Positions 36,295-45,592 of a stretch of DNA of 64,000 nt are shown here, piece by piece; position 1 is the stretch's first letter, and each line of letters begins with the position of its first letter. The notes under the pieces are model-generated. The model saw only the letters and a program-made list of their open reading frames with translations. It did no database searches and was not told where the DNA came from. The DNA comes from JAAYJR01 sp964563975 (GTDB lineage Bacteria > Bacteroidota > Bacteroidia > Bacteroidales > Prolixibacteraceae). Where the stretch lies: the NCBI GenBank assembly GCA_964563975.1, contig CAZLZJ010000002.1:25809-89808 (forward strand), given 5' to 3'. A program made the position numbers and the translations under genes.

Positions 36295-37647
36295 TTAACA
36301 CAAATCATTACCGCTTTTGTTTGCAACCTCCCCAATTAATGTTGTCTGGGTGCAACTGTTTATTGTAATTTCCACTAAGCTCCCTTTTTTTAAATTGTAT
36401 CCGGGAAACACTGTTACTTTGTTTTGAGAAGTTCTGCCAAATAGCATCTTGTCAGATTTTTTTGAATATCCTTCTACCAATACTTCAAATATTTTTCCAG
36501 TATCTTTACGGTTATTGTTAAGTGAAATTTTATTTTGAAGAGTAATTATTTCGTTTAATCTTCTTGTTTTTATCTCCTCGGGTACATCATCTTTTATCAT
36601 TTTTGCCGCATAAGTACCCGGCCTTTCCGAATATTTAAACATAAACGCCATGTCAAATTTCACCTTTTCCATTAACAGCAGGGTTTGTTCATGGTCATTT
36701 TCGTTTTCACCACAGAATCCGGTAAAAATATCGGTAGATAATCCGCAATCAGGAATAATTGACCTGATTGTTGCAATCTTATCGAGGTACCACTCCCTGT
36801 CATATTTTCTGTTCATCATCTTTAATATCCGGGAACTGCCTGACTGAACCGGAAGGTGTATATGGTGACAAATATTTGGATATTGCACCATTTTTAATAA
36901 TATTTTTTCCGACATATCTTTCGGGTGCGAGGTGGTAAACCGGATCCTCATATTTGGAGCATGCTGTGCAACCATTTCTAACAGATTTGAAAATGTAAAA
37001 GGTTCTCTTGAACCTTCAACCGGCCATTTATAAGAATTAACATTCTGCCCGAGGAGAGTAACTTCTTTATAGTTCTTATTATTAAGGTCTTCTAGCTCAT
37101 TTAAAATATCCCGTGGATCACGACTCCTCTCTCTTCCCCTTGTGTAAGGTACAATACAGTATGTGCAAAAATTATTGCAACCTCTTGTTATGCTGATAAA
37201 TCCGGAGATGTCTTTATCGCCCGTTCTGACAGGTGTTATCTTGTCATAAGTTTCAATTGTTGAGAGCTCTGTGTTGAGTGCTTTTTTTCCGGATTCAGCT
37301 TTAGCTATCAGAAAAGGAAGGTCACGATATGAGTCAGGCCCGGCAACAATATCGATGGTATTTTCGTTAAGTAACTGCTCACCAAGCCTTTCTGCCATAC
37401 ATCCTAAAATTCCTATTAAAAGAGTATTTTTCTTTTTTTTCATGGCGCCATAATGGCCAATTCTTCCCCAAACTCTTTGTTCAGCACTATCGCGAACTGA
37501 ACATGTGTTGATAAAGATAATATCTGCTTCATCGGGAGTATTTGCCAGTTGGTAGTCCTGTTTTAATAATATTGCAGCAACTACCTCACTGTCAGCTATG
37601 TTCATTTGACAGCCATAAGTTTCTATAAATATTTTTCCGGCTTTCAT
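36295..37647 (-). CDS. miaB: tRNA-2-methylthio-N6-dimethylallyladenosine synthase
   Basis: A 450-residue radical-SAM methylthiotransferase that modifies A37 of tRNAs reading UNN codons. The N-terminal MTTase domain has YGCQMNIAD and the cysteines in NTCSVRD and GILGCMAERLG; the radical-SAM cluster is in CNNFCTYCIVPYTRGRERSR. A C-terminal TRAM domain follows from about residue 385. The motif set fits MiaB rather than RimO or MtaB. It has its own promoter upstream. Confidence 0.95.
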   Translation of the reverse strand: MKAGKIFIETYGCQMNIADSEVVAAILLKQDYQLANTPDEADIIFINTCSVRDSAEQRVWGRIGHYGAMKKKKNTLLIGILGCMAERLGEQLLNENTIDIVAGPDSYRDLPFLIAKAESGKKALNTELSTIETYDKITPVRTGDKDISGFISITRGCNNFCTYCIVPYTRGRERSRDPRDILNELEDLNNKNYKEVTLLGQNVNSYKWPVEGSREPFTFSNLLEMVAQHAPNMRIRFTTSHPKDMSEKILLKMVQYPNICHHIHLPVQSGSSRILKMMNRKYDREWYLDKIATIRSIIPDCGLSTDIFTGFCGENENDHEQTLLLMEKVKFDMAFMFKYSERPGTYAAKMIKDDVPEEIKTRRLNEIITLQNKISLNNNRKDTGKIFEVLVEGYSKKSDKMLFGRTSQNKVTVFPGYNLKKGSLVEITINSCTQTTLIGEVANKSGNDLC

Positions 37648-37659
37648 ATTTTATTGGGG

Positions 37660-37687
37660 CAAAGGTAGTGCATTTTGTTGTATCAAA
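37660..37687 (-). promoter_or_regulatory. Promoter of miaB
   Basis: On the minus strand TTTG (37687-37684), a 16-nt spacer, then TACCTTTG (37667-37660), an exact -7 box. The mRNA leader would be only about 7 nt. Confidence 0.55.
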
Positions 37688-37702
37688 TCTATCTCTTTTT
37701 AT

Positions 37703-37733
37703 TTTGATTTATTCTTAATTAAGCTCATTTTTG
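37703..37733 (+). promoter_or_regulatory. Promoter of yebC
   Basis: TTTG (37703-37706), 19 nt, then CATTTTTG (37726-37733), seven of eight bases of TAnnTTTG. The yebC ATG is 32 nt further on. Confidence 0.5.
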
Positions 37734-37765
37734 TAATTTTAAGGATAAATAAAAAAATCCATATT

Positions 37766-38515
37766 ATGGCAGGACATAGTAAATGGTCAACAATTAAGAG
37801 AAAAAAAGGGGCAGCTGACTCCAAACGGTCGAAAATTTTTTCCAAGCTGTCGAAAGAGATTACCGTTGCTGCCAAGCTTGGCGGACCGGATGTTGAGTCT
37901 AACTCACGATTGCGTTTGGCAGTACAGAATGCCAGAGGTCAGAATATGTCAAAAGATGTTATAGAGAGAGCTATCAATAAGGCAGATAAAGATACATCCA
38001 ATTTTGTTGAAATGACTTTTGAAGGTTACGGGCCGGGAGGAGTAGCAATATTTGTTGAGTGTCTGTCTGATAATAACAACAGGACTGTAGGAAGCATCAG
38101 GTCGATTTTTACAAAATATAACGGGCATCTTGGAACTAACGGTTCGGTAGCTTATCTTTTTGATACAAAAGGAATTTTTGTTATAACTATTGACAGTGTG
38201 CCCGACAGGGAAATGTTTGAGCTGGAAATTATAGATGCCGGAGCTGAAGAGATAGAGGATAATGAGGATATTTTTGAAATTATGTCTGCATTGGAGGATT
38301 TTGGCAATATCTCTTTTAAACTCGAACAGTTAGGTATAGAAGCAGAAAGCCAGGGTCTCCAGCGCATTCCTGCTACAACAGTTGTTTTGGATGTGGAGGA
38401 GGCAAAAAAGGTTCTACGCCTGATAGAGCGATTGGAAGAGGACGATGATGTACAAAATGTATATCATAATCTGGAAATAACACCGGAATTGGAAGCTGCC
38501 CTTGCAGAAGAGTAG
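37766..38515 (+). CDS. YebC/PmpR-family regulator
   Basis: A 249-residue protein of the YebC/TACO1 family, opening with the hallmark MAGHSKWSTIKRKKGAADSK. The three-domain layout includes NMSKDVIERAINKADK and YGPGGVAIFVE. Members have been described both as transcriptional regulators and, more recently, as helpers for ribosomes at proline stretches. It lies divergent from miaB, and both appear to have their own promoters. Confidence 0.93.
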   Translation: MAGHSKWSTIKRKKGAADSKRSKIFSKLSKEITVAAKLGGPDVESNSRLRLAVQNARGQNMSKDVIERAINKADKDTSNFVEMTFEGYGPGGVAIFVECLSDNNNRTVGSIRSIFTKYNGHLGTNGSVAYLFDTKGIFVITIDSVPDREMFELEIIDAGAEEIEDNEDIFEIMSALEDFGNISFKLEQLGIEAESQGLQRIPATTVVLDVEEAKKVLRLIERLEEDDDVQNVYHNLEITPELEAALAEE

Positions 38516-38548
38516 ACCACATAATGGTCTTCCGTAGAATAATAACAG

Positions 38549-38590
38549 GGCACCGTACAATTGATCTCTTATTGTGCCGTTTTATTATTT
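38549..38590 (+). terminator. Probable terminator after yebC
   Basis: ACAAT pairs with ATTGT around a 9-nt loop, extended by GGCAC with GTGCC over a bulge, and TTTTATTATTTT follows. The stem is imperfect. Confidence 0.45.
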
Positions 38591-38603
38591 TAATTTATAT
38601 TTG
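38572..38603 (+). promoter_or_regulatory. Promoter of SPOR-purF unit
   Basis: TTG (38572-38574), 21 nt, then TATATTTG (38596-38603), an exact -7 box. The -33 TTG lies inside the right arm of the yebC terminator. The start codon is 24 nt downstream. Confidence 0.55.
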
Positions 38604-38626
38604 TATCGACAAATAAAGAGTTAGCA

Positions 38627-39115
38627 ATGAGGTCAGTTTTTATATTCATGGCAGGAATATTTATCAGTCATTTTCTCTCTGCCGGATCATTAGCTTATAA
38701 CCCATATAAAAGTTTTACCAACGATTCTGTCAGCATTGGGACAGATATTATGGATATTATCAGTTTACTTGATATAAGGCAGGATATTCGGCTGGAAAAG
38801 ATGTTGAAATGGCATATTGAAAATAGTATAAAACTTGATGGCATGGATGGATACCGGGTTGAGATTTTTTTCAGTTCAGCCATGAATGCCAGAGAATTGG
38901 CTTTGAATAAAAAGAAAGAGTTTTTATCTAAATACCCTGCTTATAAAGTACATATATTGTTTAGTGCTCCAAATTTTAAAGTTCGCATTGGTGATTTCAG
39001 GACAAAAAATGAGGCATTAAAACTTTATAAAATGATACAGACAGATTATCCGGGTGCCTTTATTGTTCCGGATATCATTGATTTCCCGGTGTTGAAGTCA
39101 AACAGCTATGAGTGA
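38627..39115 (+). CDS. SPOR-domain envelope protein
   Basis: A 162-residue secreted protein with a signal peptide (to about SLAYN, residue 25). A C-terminal SPOR domain (about 82-155) is shown by GYRVEIFFSS, YPAYKVHILFSAPNFKVRIGDF-type sequence and the strand near GAFIV. SPOR domains bind glycan strands lacking stem peptides at division sites. The middle holds a short helical linker. Its last 8 nt overlap the start of the long PurF gene, so the two are coupled although their functions differ. Confidence 0.86.
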   Translation: MRSVFIFMAGIFISHFLSAGSLAYNPYKSFTNDSVSIGTDIMDIISLLDIRQDIRLEKMLKWHIENSIKLDGMDGYRVEIFFSSAMNARELALNKKKEFLSKYPAYKVHILFSAPNFKVRIGDFRTKNEALKLYKMIQTDYPGAFIVPDIIDFPVLKSNSYE

Positions 39116-41006
39116 TCCTATTAATCATGAATGCGGCATAGCCCTGATTCGCTTACTTAAACCATTATCATATTACCGGCAAAAATATGGAACCTGGAAG
39201 TATGGACTTGACAAGCTGTATCTTCTTATGGAAAAGCAACATAACAGGGGGCAGGACGGGGCAGGGATAGTATGTGTCAAAGACCATCTGAAGCCGGGAA
39301 ATTCCTATATAAACAGATATCGCTCGGTTGCCACCAATCCGATTACTGATATTTTTAACAGAGTTGGTAAACCTTTAAAAAAAGCTGTTACCAAAGGGAT
39401 CGATATTGAAGATTGTGAATGGGCTTATGAAAATTATCCTTTTGCCGGTGAGCTGTATTTAGGGCATTTGAGATATGGCACATTTGGAAAAAACAGAATT
39501 GAGTATGTTCATCCTGTTATGAGGCAGAATAACTGGAAATCGAGAAATCTTGTGCTTACGGGAAATTTTAATCTTACAAATACGGATGAACTTTTTGAAG
39601 TATTGATTAGTTTGGGACAACACCCTAAGGCTTATACGGACACCGTTACAATTCTTGAAAAAGTAGGTCATTTCCTGGATGAAGAAAATCAGTCTCTTTT
39701 CAGGATGTATAAAGACAAAGGATTTAAAAATTATGAAATATCTCCTCTTATTGAAAAGAATCTTGATATTAAAAATATTTTGGAAAAATCTTCCAAAGAT
39801 TGGGACGGAGGATATGCAATAGCCGGTATTATTGGTCATGGGGATGCTTTTGTAATGAGAGATCCCTGGGGTATAAGGTCTGCTTACTATTATAATGATG
39901 AAGAGATAGTTGTAGTTGCTTCCGAAAGGGCGGTTATTCAGACGGCAATGAATGTAAGGTGTGAACAGGTTAATGAGGTGAACCCGGGAGGGGCACTTAT
40001 AATAAAGAAGAGGGGGGAAATAAGCTGTCCGATAGTGAGGGCTCCCCAAATAAAGTCTTCCTGTTCATTTGAGCGGATCTATTTCTCCAGAGGCAGTGAT
40101 GCTTTTATATACCGGGAACGTAAAAAGTTAGGAAGACTGATCAGCTCCCATATTTTAGCTATCCTTGACTATAATCTTGATGACACAGTGTTTTCTTTTA
40201 TCCCAAATACTGCCGAGATTGCTTTTTATGGTATGATTGAGGGAATACGTGACTATTTTACCGAATGGAAAATAAACCGGTTGCATGACTGCGGCAAGCA
40301 GCTGACTAAAGAGGAGATCGGAAATATAATAAATATTGAGCCCCGAATAGAAAAGATTGCAATAAAGGATGTTAAGCTTCGTACATTTATTACAGATGAT
40401 GGAAGCAGAAATGATCTGATTGAGCACGTTTATGATGTTGCTTATGGTATTATCAGGGAAGAGAAGGATACACTTGTGATAATTGATGATTCAATAGTAA
40501 GGGGAGCTACTTTGAGAAACAGCATTCTTAAAATACTTGCCCGGCTAAAGCCAAGGGTAATTGTTGTTGTTTCATCGGCTCCCCAGATACGGTATCCCGA
40601 CTGCTATGGAATCGATATGACGCAATTGGGAGAATTTATTGCTTTTAATGCGGCAATTGAACTTTTGAAAGAGTCTGGTAAAGAAAATATTATAAGTGAG
40701 GTATACAGAAAATGCAAAGAGCAGGAGAATCTACCTGTAGAGAAGATGACCAATTATGTGCGTGATATTTATCGTCCGTTTTCTTCCGGGCAGATTTCAA
40801 AGAAGATAGCTGAACTGCTTAAACCTGAGGAGTGTACTGCTGAGGTGAAAATTGTTTTTCAATCGGTCGAAAATCTTCATAAAGCATGTCCTGATGATAC
40901 GGGCGACTGGTACTTTACGGGTAATTACCCCACTCCCGGAGGTAACAGGGTAGTGAATTCCGCATTTATAAATTATATTGAAGGGAAAGAGGGTCGCCCT
41001 TATTAA
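39108..41006 (+). CDS. Long-form amidophosphoribosyltransferase (PurF paralogue)
   Basis: A 632-residue class II glutamine amidotransferase joined to a phosphoribosyltransferase. The nucleophilic cysteine is C9 (ECGIALIRL), implying removal of an 8-residue propeptide; HNRGQDGAG and HLRYGTFG follow. The PRPP loop is VIIDDSIVRGATLR. It is about 150 residues longer than classical PurF. Bacteroidota commonly carry such a long paralogue beside a normal PurF, so this may not be the main purine enzyme. A C-terminal extension of about 100 residues has no recognised fold. Confidence 0.87.
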   Translation: MSDPINHECGIALIRLLKPLSYYRQKYGTWKYGLDKLYLLMEKQHNRGQDGAGIVCVKDHLKPGNSYINRYRSVATNPITDIFNRVGKPLKKAVTKGIDIEDCEWAYENYPFAGELYLGHLRYGTFGKNRIEYVHPVMRQNNWKSRNLVLTGNFNLTNTDELFEVLISLGQHPKAYTDTVTILEKVGHFLDEENQSLFRMYKDKGFKNYEISPLIEKNLDIKNILEKSSKDWDGGYAIAGIIGHGDAFVMRDPWGIRSAYYYNDEEIVVVASERAVIQTAMNVRCEQVNEVNPGGALIIKKRGEISCPIVRAPQIKSSCSFERIYFSRGSDAFIYRERKKLGRLISSHILAILDYNLDDTVFSFIPNTAEIAFYGMIEGIRDYFTEWKINRLHDCGKQLTKEEIGNIINIEPRIEKIAIKDVKLRTFITDDGSRNDLIEHVYDVAYGIIREEKDTLVIIDDSIVRGATLRNSILKILARLKPRVIVVVSSAPQIRYPDCYGIDMTQLGEFIAFNAAIELLKESGKENIISEVYRKCKEQENLPVEKMTNYVRDIYRPFSSGQISKKIAELLKPEECTAEVKIVFQSVENLHKACPDDTGDWYFTGNYPTPGGNRVVNSAFINYIEGKEGRPY

Positions 41007-41082
41007 ATAAAATCCCATGAACTATTAGATTGCTATATTTGAAATTTAACTGTCACTTATTTGCAACCCGGGTTAAGGTTGG

Positions 41083-41829
41083 TTAATATTTGAATCGTGC
41101 AAGATATAAGATGATGTTTAATGCTATATATGAGAGAATTACAAGAGGAAAGCCAACTGTTTTCAGGGTTATTAACAGAATAAGAGTTAAAATAAGGAAT
41201 AGATAGCGATACCAGTTATCTTTTATAGAAAGATTTTTAAATTTAAGAGAAAACATAGGCATAGTGATAATCATCATTCCGGAGGTAAAAAGTCCCATAG
41301 TCATAAGATTTTGGGTAGAATAAATCAATTTGAAGAAAATTTGCCAATGCGGTAATGACTGAATTATACCCAAAGAAGCCCAGAAAAGGCCGTTTGACGG
41401 TATCGGGAGTCCTCTGAAAAAGGGATCATCAGCCTGAAAAGCATTAAATCTGGCTAAGCGCCATGCTCCTGCAACAGGCATCAGGCATATTGTAGACAGG
41501 ATCAACCACTGATCCCATTCTGCAGTGATCTCATAGACAGGTAAATTTTTTCCAAACATTGAAAGTTTAAGTAATGTCAACAGAATAGCTGCAGGGGCTA
41601 CACCAAAAGAGACTAAATCGGCAAGTGAATCGAGATTTTTTCCTATATCTGAGTGTGCATCAAGCAGCCGGGCAGCCATACCGTCGAGAAAATCAAAAAC
41701 CGCAGAGATACATATAAATATACCGGCTGATGTCAGGTGGCCGTCAATGGCAAAGAACAGGGCAATTACACCTGACACCAGATTTAAGATGGTTATAAAA
41801 TTAGGTATCTGCTTTACCACTGAGCTCAT
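41083..41829 (-). CDS. pssA: CDP-diacylglycerol-serine O-phosphatidyltransferase
   Basis: A 248-residue multi-span enzyme of the CDP-alcohol phosphotransferase family that makes phosphatidylserine. The catalytic pattern DGX2ARX8GX3DX3D is complete in the stretch from FLDGMAARLLDAHSD to KNLDSLADLVSFG (about residues 48-73). It overlaps psd upstream by 29 nt, and the two enzymes catalyse consecutive steps to phosphatidylethanolamine. It is the last gene of the rsfS-ftsH operon. Confidence 0.94.
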   Translation of the reverse strand: MSSVVKQIPNFITILNLVSGVIALFFAIDGHLTSAGIFICISAVFDFLDGMAARLLDAHSDIGKNLDSLADLVSFGVAPAAILLTLLKLSMFGKNLPVYEITAEWDQWLILSTICLMPVAGAWRLARFNAFQADDPFFRGLPIPSNGLFWASLGIIQSLPHWQIFFKLIYSTQNLMTMGLFTSGMMIITMPMFSLKFKNLSIKDNWYRYLFLILTLILLITLKTVGFPLVILSYIALNIILYLARFKY

Positions 41830-42490
41830 TTTTTTTATTTAAGGTAGCAAGAATAGTTTGCCCTGCTGTTGATTTATCATGCAATTTAACGTTAATAATT
41901 GCATCTGCAGGCAAAAAGAGGTCAACTCTGGATCCAAACCTGATAAATCCATACTCCTGACCCTGCTCTACTTTATCTCCCTTTTTTTTATATGTGACAA
42001 TTCTCCGGGCAACGGTCCCGGCAATTTGACGTGCCATTATTTCTGTTCCATCAGAAAGTTTAAAAACAGTTGAGCAGCGTTCATTTTTTTCAGATGACTT
42101 TTTTACGAATGCAGGATAGTATGCACCGGGTTTATGATTTTGGTAAACTATTTGGCCTGTTACCGGTGCCCGGTTTTGATGGGCATTAAAAATGGACATA
42201 AAGATGGATATCTGTATACGCTCTTTATTGAAAAATTCTTTTTCAACTATTTTTAATATCTCAACTATTTCTCCGTCGGCAGGGGAAAGGATTTGATTTT
42301 CACTTTGTATTATTTTCCTTTCAGGCACACGAAAGAAAAAAACAACCAATCCGGTAAGGAATAAAGATGTGGCAATTAAAAAATAAAAAATAAGATGGTT
42401 CTTTAATGTTAAGTATATTAGGATATTAATAATTAAGATTGCCGCAAAGGCATAAGGAATTATTTTTTTGCCCTCTTTATGAATTTGCAT
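41801..42490 (-). CDS. psd: Phosphatidylserine decarboxylase
   Basis: A 229-residue short-form (archaeal/Bacteroidota type) decarboxylase that converts phosphatidylserine to phosphatidylethanolamine. Self-cleavage to form the pyruvoyl group would occur at the glycine-serine in IRFGSRVDLFLP. Two hydrophobic helices near the N-terminus (about 10-50) anchor it. It lies 3 nt from cdsA and overlaps pssA, so CDP-DAG synthesis, serine transfer and decarboxylation are encoded together. Confidence 0.93.
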   Translation of the reverse strand: MQIHKEGKKIIPYAFAAILIINILIYLTLKNHLIFYFLIATSLFLTGLVVFFFRVPERKIIQSENQILSPADGEIVEILKIVEKEFFNKERIQISIFMSIFNAHQNRAPVTGQIVYQNHKPGAYYPAFVKKSSEKNERCSTVFKLSDGTEIMARQIAGTVARRIVTYKKKGDKVEQGQEYGFIRFGSRVDLFLPADAIINVKLHDKSTAGQTILATLNKKNELSGKADT

Positions 42491-42493
42491 AAT

Positions 42494-43321
42494 TTATATA
42501 TTACCTGAGAAAATTAACCATATATATATTGCAGGGATCACAAACAGCAAGCTGTCTACACGATCTAACAGTCCTCCGTGTCCCGGCAGGATTTTACCTG
42601 AATCTTTAACTTTAATTTTTCGTTTAATGGCAGACTCAAAAAGGTCTCCCAAGGTGCCAAAGATAACTGCAAGGATTGAGATAATCAACCAGTTTCTTAT
42701 TTCATATTCTTTAAATATTAATGAATTTAAAGTTCCCATCATAAGAGCTGCTATTGTGCCTCCAATAACTCCTTCCCAGGACTTATTTGGAGATACTCTT
42801 TTGCTCAGTTTATGTTTTCCAAACAGGGAGCCTGACAAATATGCAACTGTGTCATACATCCATATAATGAAAAGTATACCTGTCAGTATAGCCGGATTAA
42901 ATTTTGCTGTTTCCGGATAATCAGGATATACAATAAAATTAAGCAAACTGATGGGAATTGCCACATAGATAAATCCTGCGCATGTAACAGCACTGTTTTT
43001 AATAATTGCACCATCATTGCTTAAAACTTCAACAGGGAGAATAATTATAAAAACAGGAATTAAGAGAAGCCATGATTCCGGAGGTAAAATATTATTTACT
43101 ATTCCAAAAGAGATCAGAAAAAATATTACTCCTGCTGACAAGCCTGTAATTTTTCCGGGAGACCTGCCTGTTTTTTCAATCAATGAATAAAATTCAAATT
43201 GCGTAAGCAACAGCAACAACCCGAAGACAAGTATAAACAGCAGTGGGTGAATTGTTGCACCAGCCAGCATCAAAAGGATATATACTAAACCGGATAATAA
43301 TCGTTTGGTGAAATTATTCAA
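42494..43321 (-). CDS. cdsA: Phosphatidate cytidylyltransferase
   Basis: A 275-residue membrane protein with about seven spans that makes CDP-diacylglycerol from phosphatidate and CTP. The CdsA signature is visible as SNKSWEGVIGG-type sequence (SPNKSWEGVIGG) and KVKDSGKILPGHGGLLDRVDS near the C-terminus. Its start overlaps the end of the DUF2007 gene by 4 nt. It supplies the substrate for PssA two genes downstream. Confidence 0.94.
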   Translation of the reverse strand: MNNFTKRLLSGLVYILLMLAGATIHPLLFILVFGLLLLLTQFEFYSLIEKTGRSPGKITGLSAGVIFFLISFGIVNNILPPESWLLLIPVFIIILPVEVLSNDGAIIKNSAVTCAGFIYVAIPISLLNFIVYPDYPETAKFNPAILTGILFIIWMYDTVAYLSGSLFGKHKLSKRVSPNKSWEGVIGGTIAALMMGTLNSLIFKEYEIRNWLIISILAVIFGTLGDLFESAIKRKIKVKDSGKILPGHGGLLDRVDSLLFVIPAIYIWLIFSGNI

Positions 43322-43524
43322 CTTTTCAGCTCTTTTAAAAGTTCTAAGGCCTTTTGTTCGTCCTGTTCGTTTACATACACTGTAAAATCACCAAAAGATT
43401 TGTATGCACTATCACGCTGGTTCATTACAACTGCATTTATACCTTCATTTTTAAGTATATCACTTGCAATTGCAGCTTTATATTCATGTGCTGTAAAAAA
43501 CACTTCCTTCCATCCTTTTTCCAT
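43318..43524 (-). CDS. DUF2007 small protein
   Basis: A 68-residue cytoplasmic protein of the DUF2007 ('putative signal transducing protein') family. The pattern VFFTAHEYKAAIASDILKNE, then GINAVVMNQRDSAY and VYVNEQDEQKALELL matches the ferredoxin-like fold of this group. Its function is unknown. It sits between ftsH (14 nt) and cdsA (4-nt overlap), a place it also occupies in other Bacteroidota as far as I recall. Confidence 0.85.
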   Translation of the reverse strand: MEKGWKEVFFTAHEYKAAIASDILKNEGINAVVMNQRDSAYKSFGDFTVYVNEQDEQKALELLKELKS

Positions 43525-43538
43525 TTTACTGTTTGCTG

Positions 43539-45584
43539 TTATTCTAAATTTATTTCAGGTGCAGTATCTTTTTCATGGATTACCTCACTTTGCTTATCCG
43601 GTTCCTGATCGTTGTTTAGCTCTATCAATCTCTTATCCCACGGTCTTTTTCCAAAAATATTCTCCAGATCTTCGCTGAAGATTACTTCCCGATCAAGTAG
43701 TAACTCTGCAAGCTTTCGATGTCCTTCGGCGTTTTCTTTTAAAATGCTTTTTGCACGTATATATTGTGTGTCGATAATTTTTTTAACTTCTTCATCAATT
43801 AATTCAGCTGTTTTTTCGCTATATGGTTTTGTAAATGCATAATCTGATTGACCTGTTGAGTCATAGAAGCTGACATTTCCTACTTTTTCGCTCATGCCGA
43901 AGTAGCTTACCATTGCATAAGCCTGTTTGGTAATTTTTTCAAGGTCATTTTGTGCGCCGGAGGATATTTTTCCAAATACTATCTCTTCTGCTGCTCTGCC
44001 TCCCAAGGCAGAGCACATTTCATCCAGCAGTTGCTCCTTTGTTGTAATAGATCTTTCTTCAGGCAAATACCATGCTGCTCCGAGAGCTTTCCCCCTGGGA
44101 ACTATTGTTACCTTAACCAAAGGATGAGCATGTTCAAGAAGCCAGCTAATAGTGGCATGCCCTGCTTCGTGGTAGGCAATTGTCCGTTTTTCGTCTTTGG
44201 AAATGATTTTATTCTTCTTTTCCAGCCCGCCCACTATTCTGTCGACAGCATCCAAAAAGTCCTGTTTAGTTACGGAGTCTCTGCTTTTTCTGGCTGCAAT
44301 AAGAGCTGCTTCGTTACAAACATTTGCAATATCGGCACCTGAAAATCCCGGTGTCTGTTTTGCCAGAAAGCTAACTTTAACATCATCGTTAAGTTTGAGG
44401 GGGCGCAAATGAACCAAAAATATTTCACCCCGTTCTTTAAGATCCGGCAATTCAACATGAATTTGCCTGTCAAATCTTCCTGCTCTCATAAGAGCTCTGT
44501 CGAGAATATCTGCACGGTTAGTGGCAGCCAGAATTATTACCCCACTGTTGGTATCGAAACCATCCATTTCGGTAAGGAGCTGGTTAAGAGTGTTTTCTCT
44601 TTCATCATTAGCACCAAAATTAGGATTTCTGCCTCTTGATCTGCCAATAGCGTCAATTTCGTCTATAAACACTATGCAGGGAGCCTTTTCTTTGGCTTGC
44701 TTAAAAAGGTCGCGGACCCGTGAAGCGCCAACGCCTACAAACATCTCAACAAAATCTGATCCCGACATTGAAAAAAATGGCACATTTGCTTCTCCGGCAA
44801 CAGCTTTTGCAAGTAATGTTTTACCCGTTCCGGGAGGACCTACCAACAAAGCCCCTTTAGGAATTTTCCCCCCTAATTTAGTGAATTTCGTAGGATTTTT
44901 CAGGAATTCCACTATCTCTTCAACTTCCTGTTTAGCTTCAGCTAATCCTGCAACTTCTTTGAAAGAGGTTGAAACTCTCTGGTCTTTATCGAAAATTTTA
45001 GCTTGTGATTTTCCTACATTGAAGATACCTCCCCCGCCTCCTCCTGCACCACGGCTCATCCTTCTGAATATCCACCACCAAAGCAATATGATCAGTATAA
45101 ACGGGCCTATGGTCCATAATATTTCACTTGCCCAGTTGCGTTCCTCTTTATATTCAGGAAGTATTTCTTGTTCATAATCTTTTTGTGCTTCACGGAGATT
45201 TCGTTCAAAAGTTTCAACAGAACCTATATTAAAAGTGAAGTGAGGACCTTCTTTTGAAGGATGGGAAAAACTTTCACTGAATTGTTGCTCATATTTTTGA
45301 AGATCGTTTTTCTTGATATAGATATTGGCTTTTTTCTCATTGACCACCACAATACGTTCAATATCATTTTCTGCAAGCATTTTTGTTTTTACTTCACTCC
45401 AGTTGGTTTCGATTGGTCGTGTACTGGTGTTCATATAATATTGAACCAATATTAATATAACGGCAATTAACCCATAGATCCAATACAGATTGAACCTGGG
45501 GCTCTTTTTATCCTCTTTTTTCTTTCCTTTTTTATCAAAAAGTGAATTGGGAGGAATTTTTCTACTCTTCTTATCCTCTTCCAT
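43539..45584 (-). CDS. ftsH: ATP-dependent zinc metalloprotease FtsH
   Basis: A 681-residue membrane protease that degrades misfolded membrane proteins and short-lived regulators. Two N-terminal spans (about 30-48 and 148-170) flank a periplasmic domain. The AAA domain has GPPGTGKT, IVFIDEIDAIG and the second region of homology near ATNRADILDRALMRAGRFDR-type sequence. The zinc site is HEAGH (about residue 447). FtsH controls lipid A synthesis in some bacteria, which may explain its place next to phospholipid genes. Confidence 0.97.
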   Translation of the reverse strand: MEEDKKSRKIPPNSLFDKKGKKKEDKKSPRFNLYWIYGLIAVILILVQYYMNTSTRPIETNWSEVKTKMLAENDIERIVVVNEKKANIYIKKNDLQKYEQQFSESFSHPSKEGPHFTFNIGSVETFERNLREAQKDYEQEILPEYKEERNWASEILWTIGPFILIILLWWWIFRRMSRGAGGGGGGIFNVGKSQAKIFDKDQRVSTSFKEVAGLAEAKQEVEEIVEFLKNPTKFTKLGGKIPKGALLVGPPGTGKTLLAKAVAGEANVPFFSMSGSDFVEMFVGVGASRVRDLFKQAKEKAPCIVFIDEIDAIGRSRGRNPNFGANDERENTLNQLLTEMDGFDTNSGVIILAATNRADILDRALMRAGRFDRQIHVELPDLKERGEIFLVHLRPLKLNDDVKVSFLAKQTPGFSGADIANVCNEAALIAARKSRDSVTKQDFLDAVDRIVGGLEKKNKIISKDEKRTIAYHEAGHATISWLLEHAHPLVKVTIVPRGKALGAAWYLPEERSITTKEQLLDEMCSALGGRAAEEIVFGKISSGAQNDLEKITKQAYAMVSYFGMSEKVGNVSFYDSTGQSDYAFTKPYSEKTAELIDEEVKKIIDTQYIRAKSILKENAEGHRKLAELLLDREVIFSEDLENIFGKRPWDKRLIELNNDQEPDKQSEVIHEKDTAPEINLE

Positions 45585-45592
45585 ATTATTTT

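Noticed and set aside
39108..41006. Fusion or frameshift as the reason for the long PurF
   Set aside because: The frame is continuous with all motifs in order, and long PurF paralogues are known in Bacteroidota.
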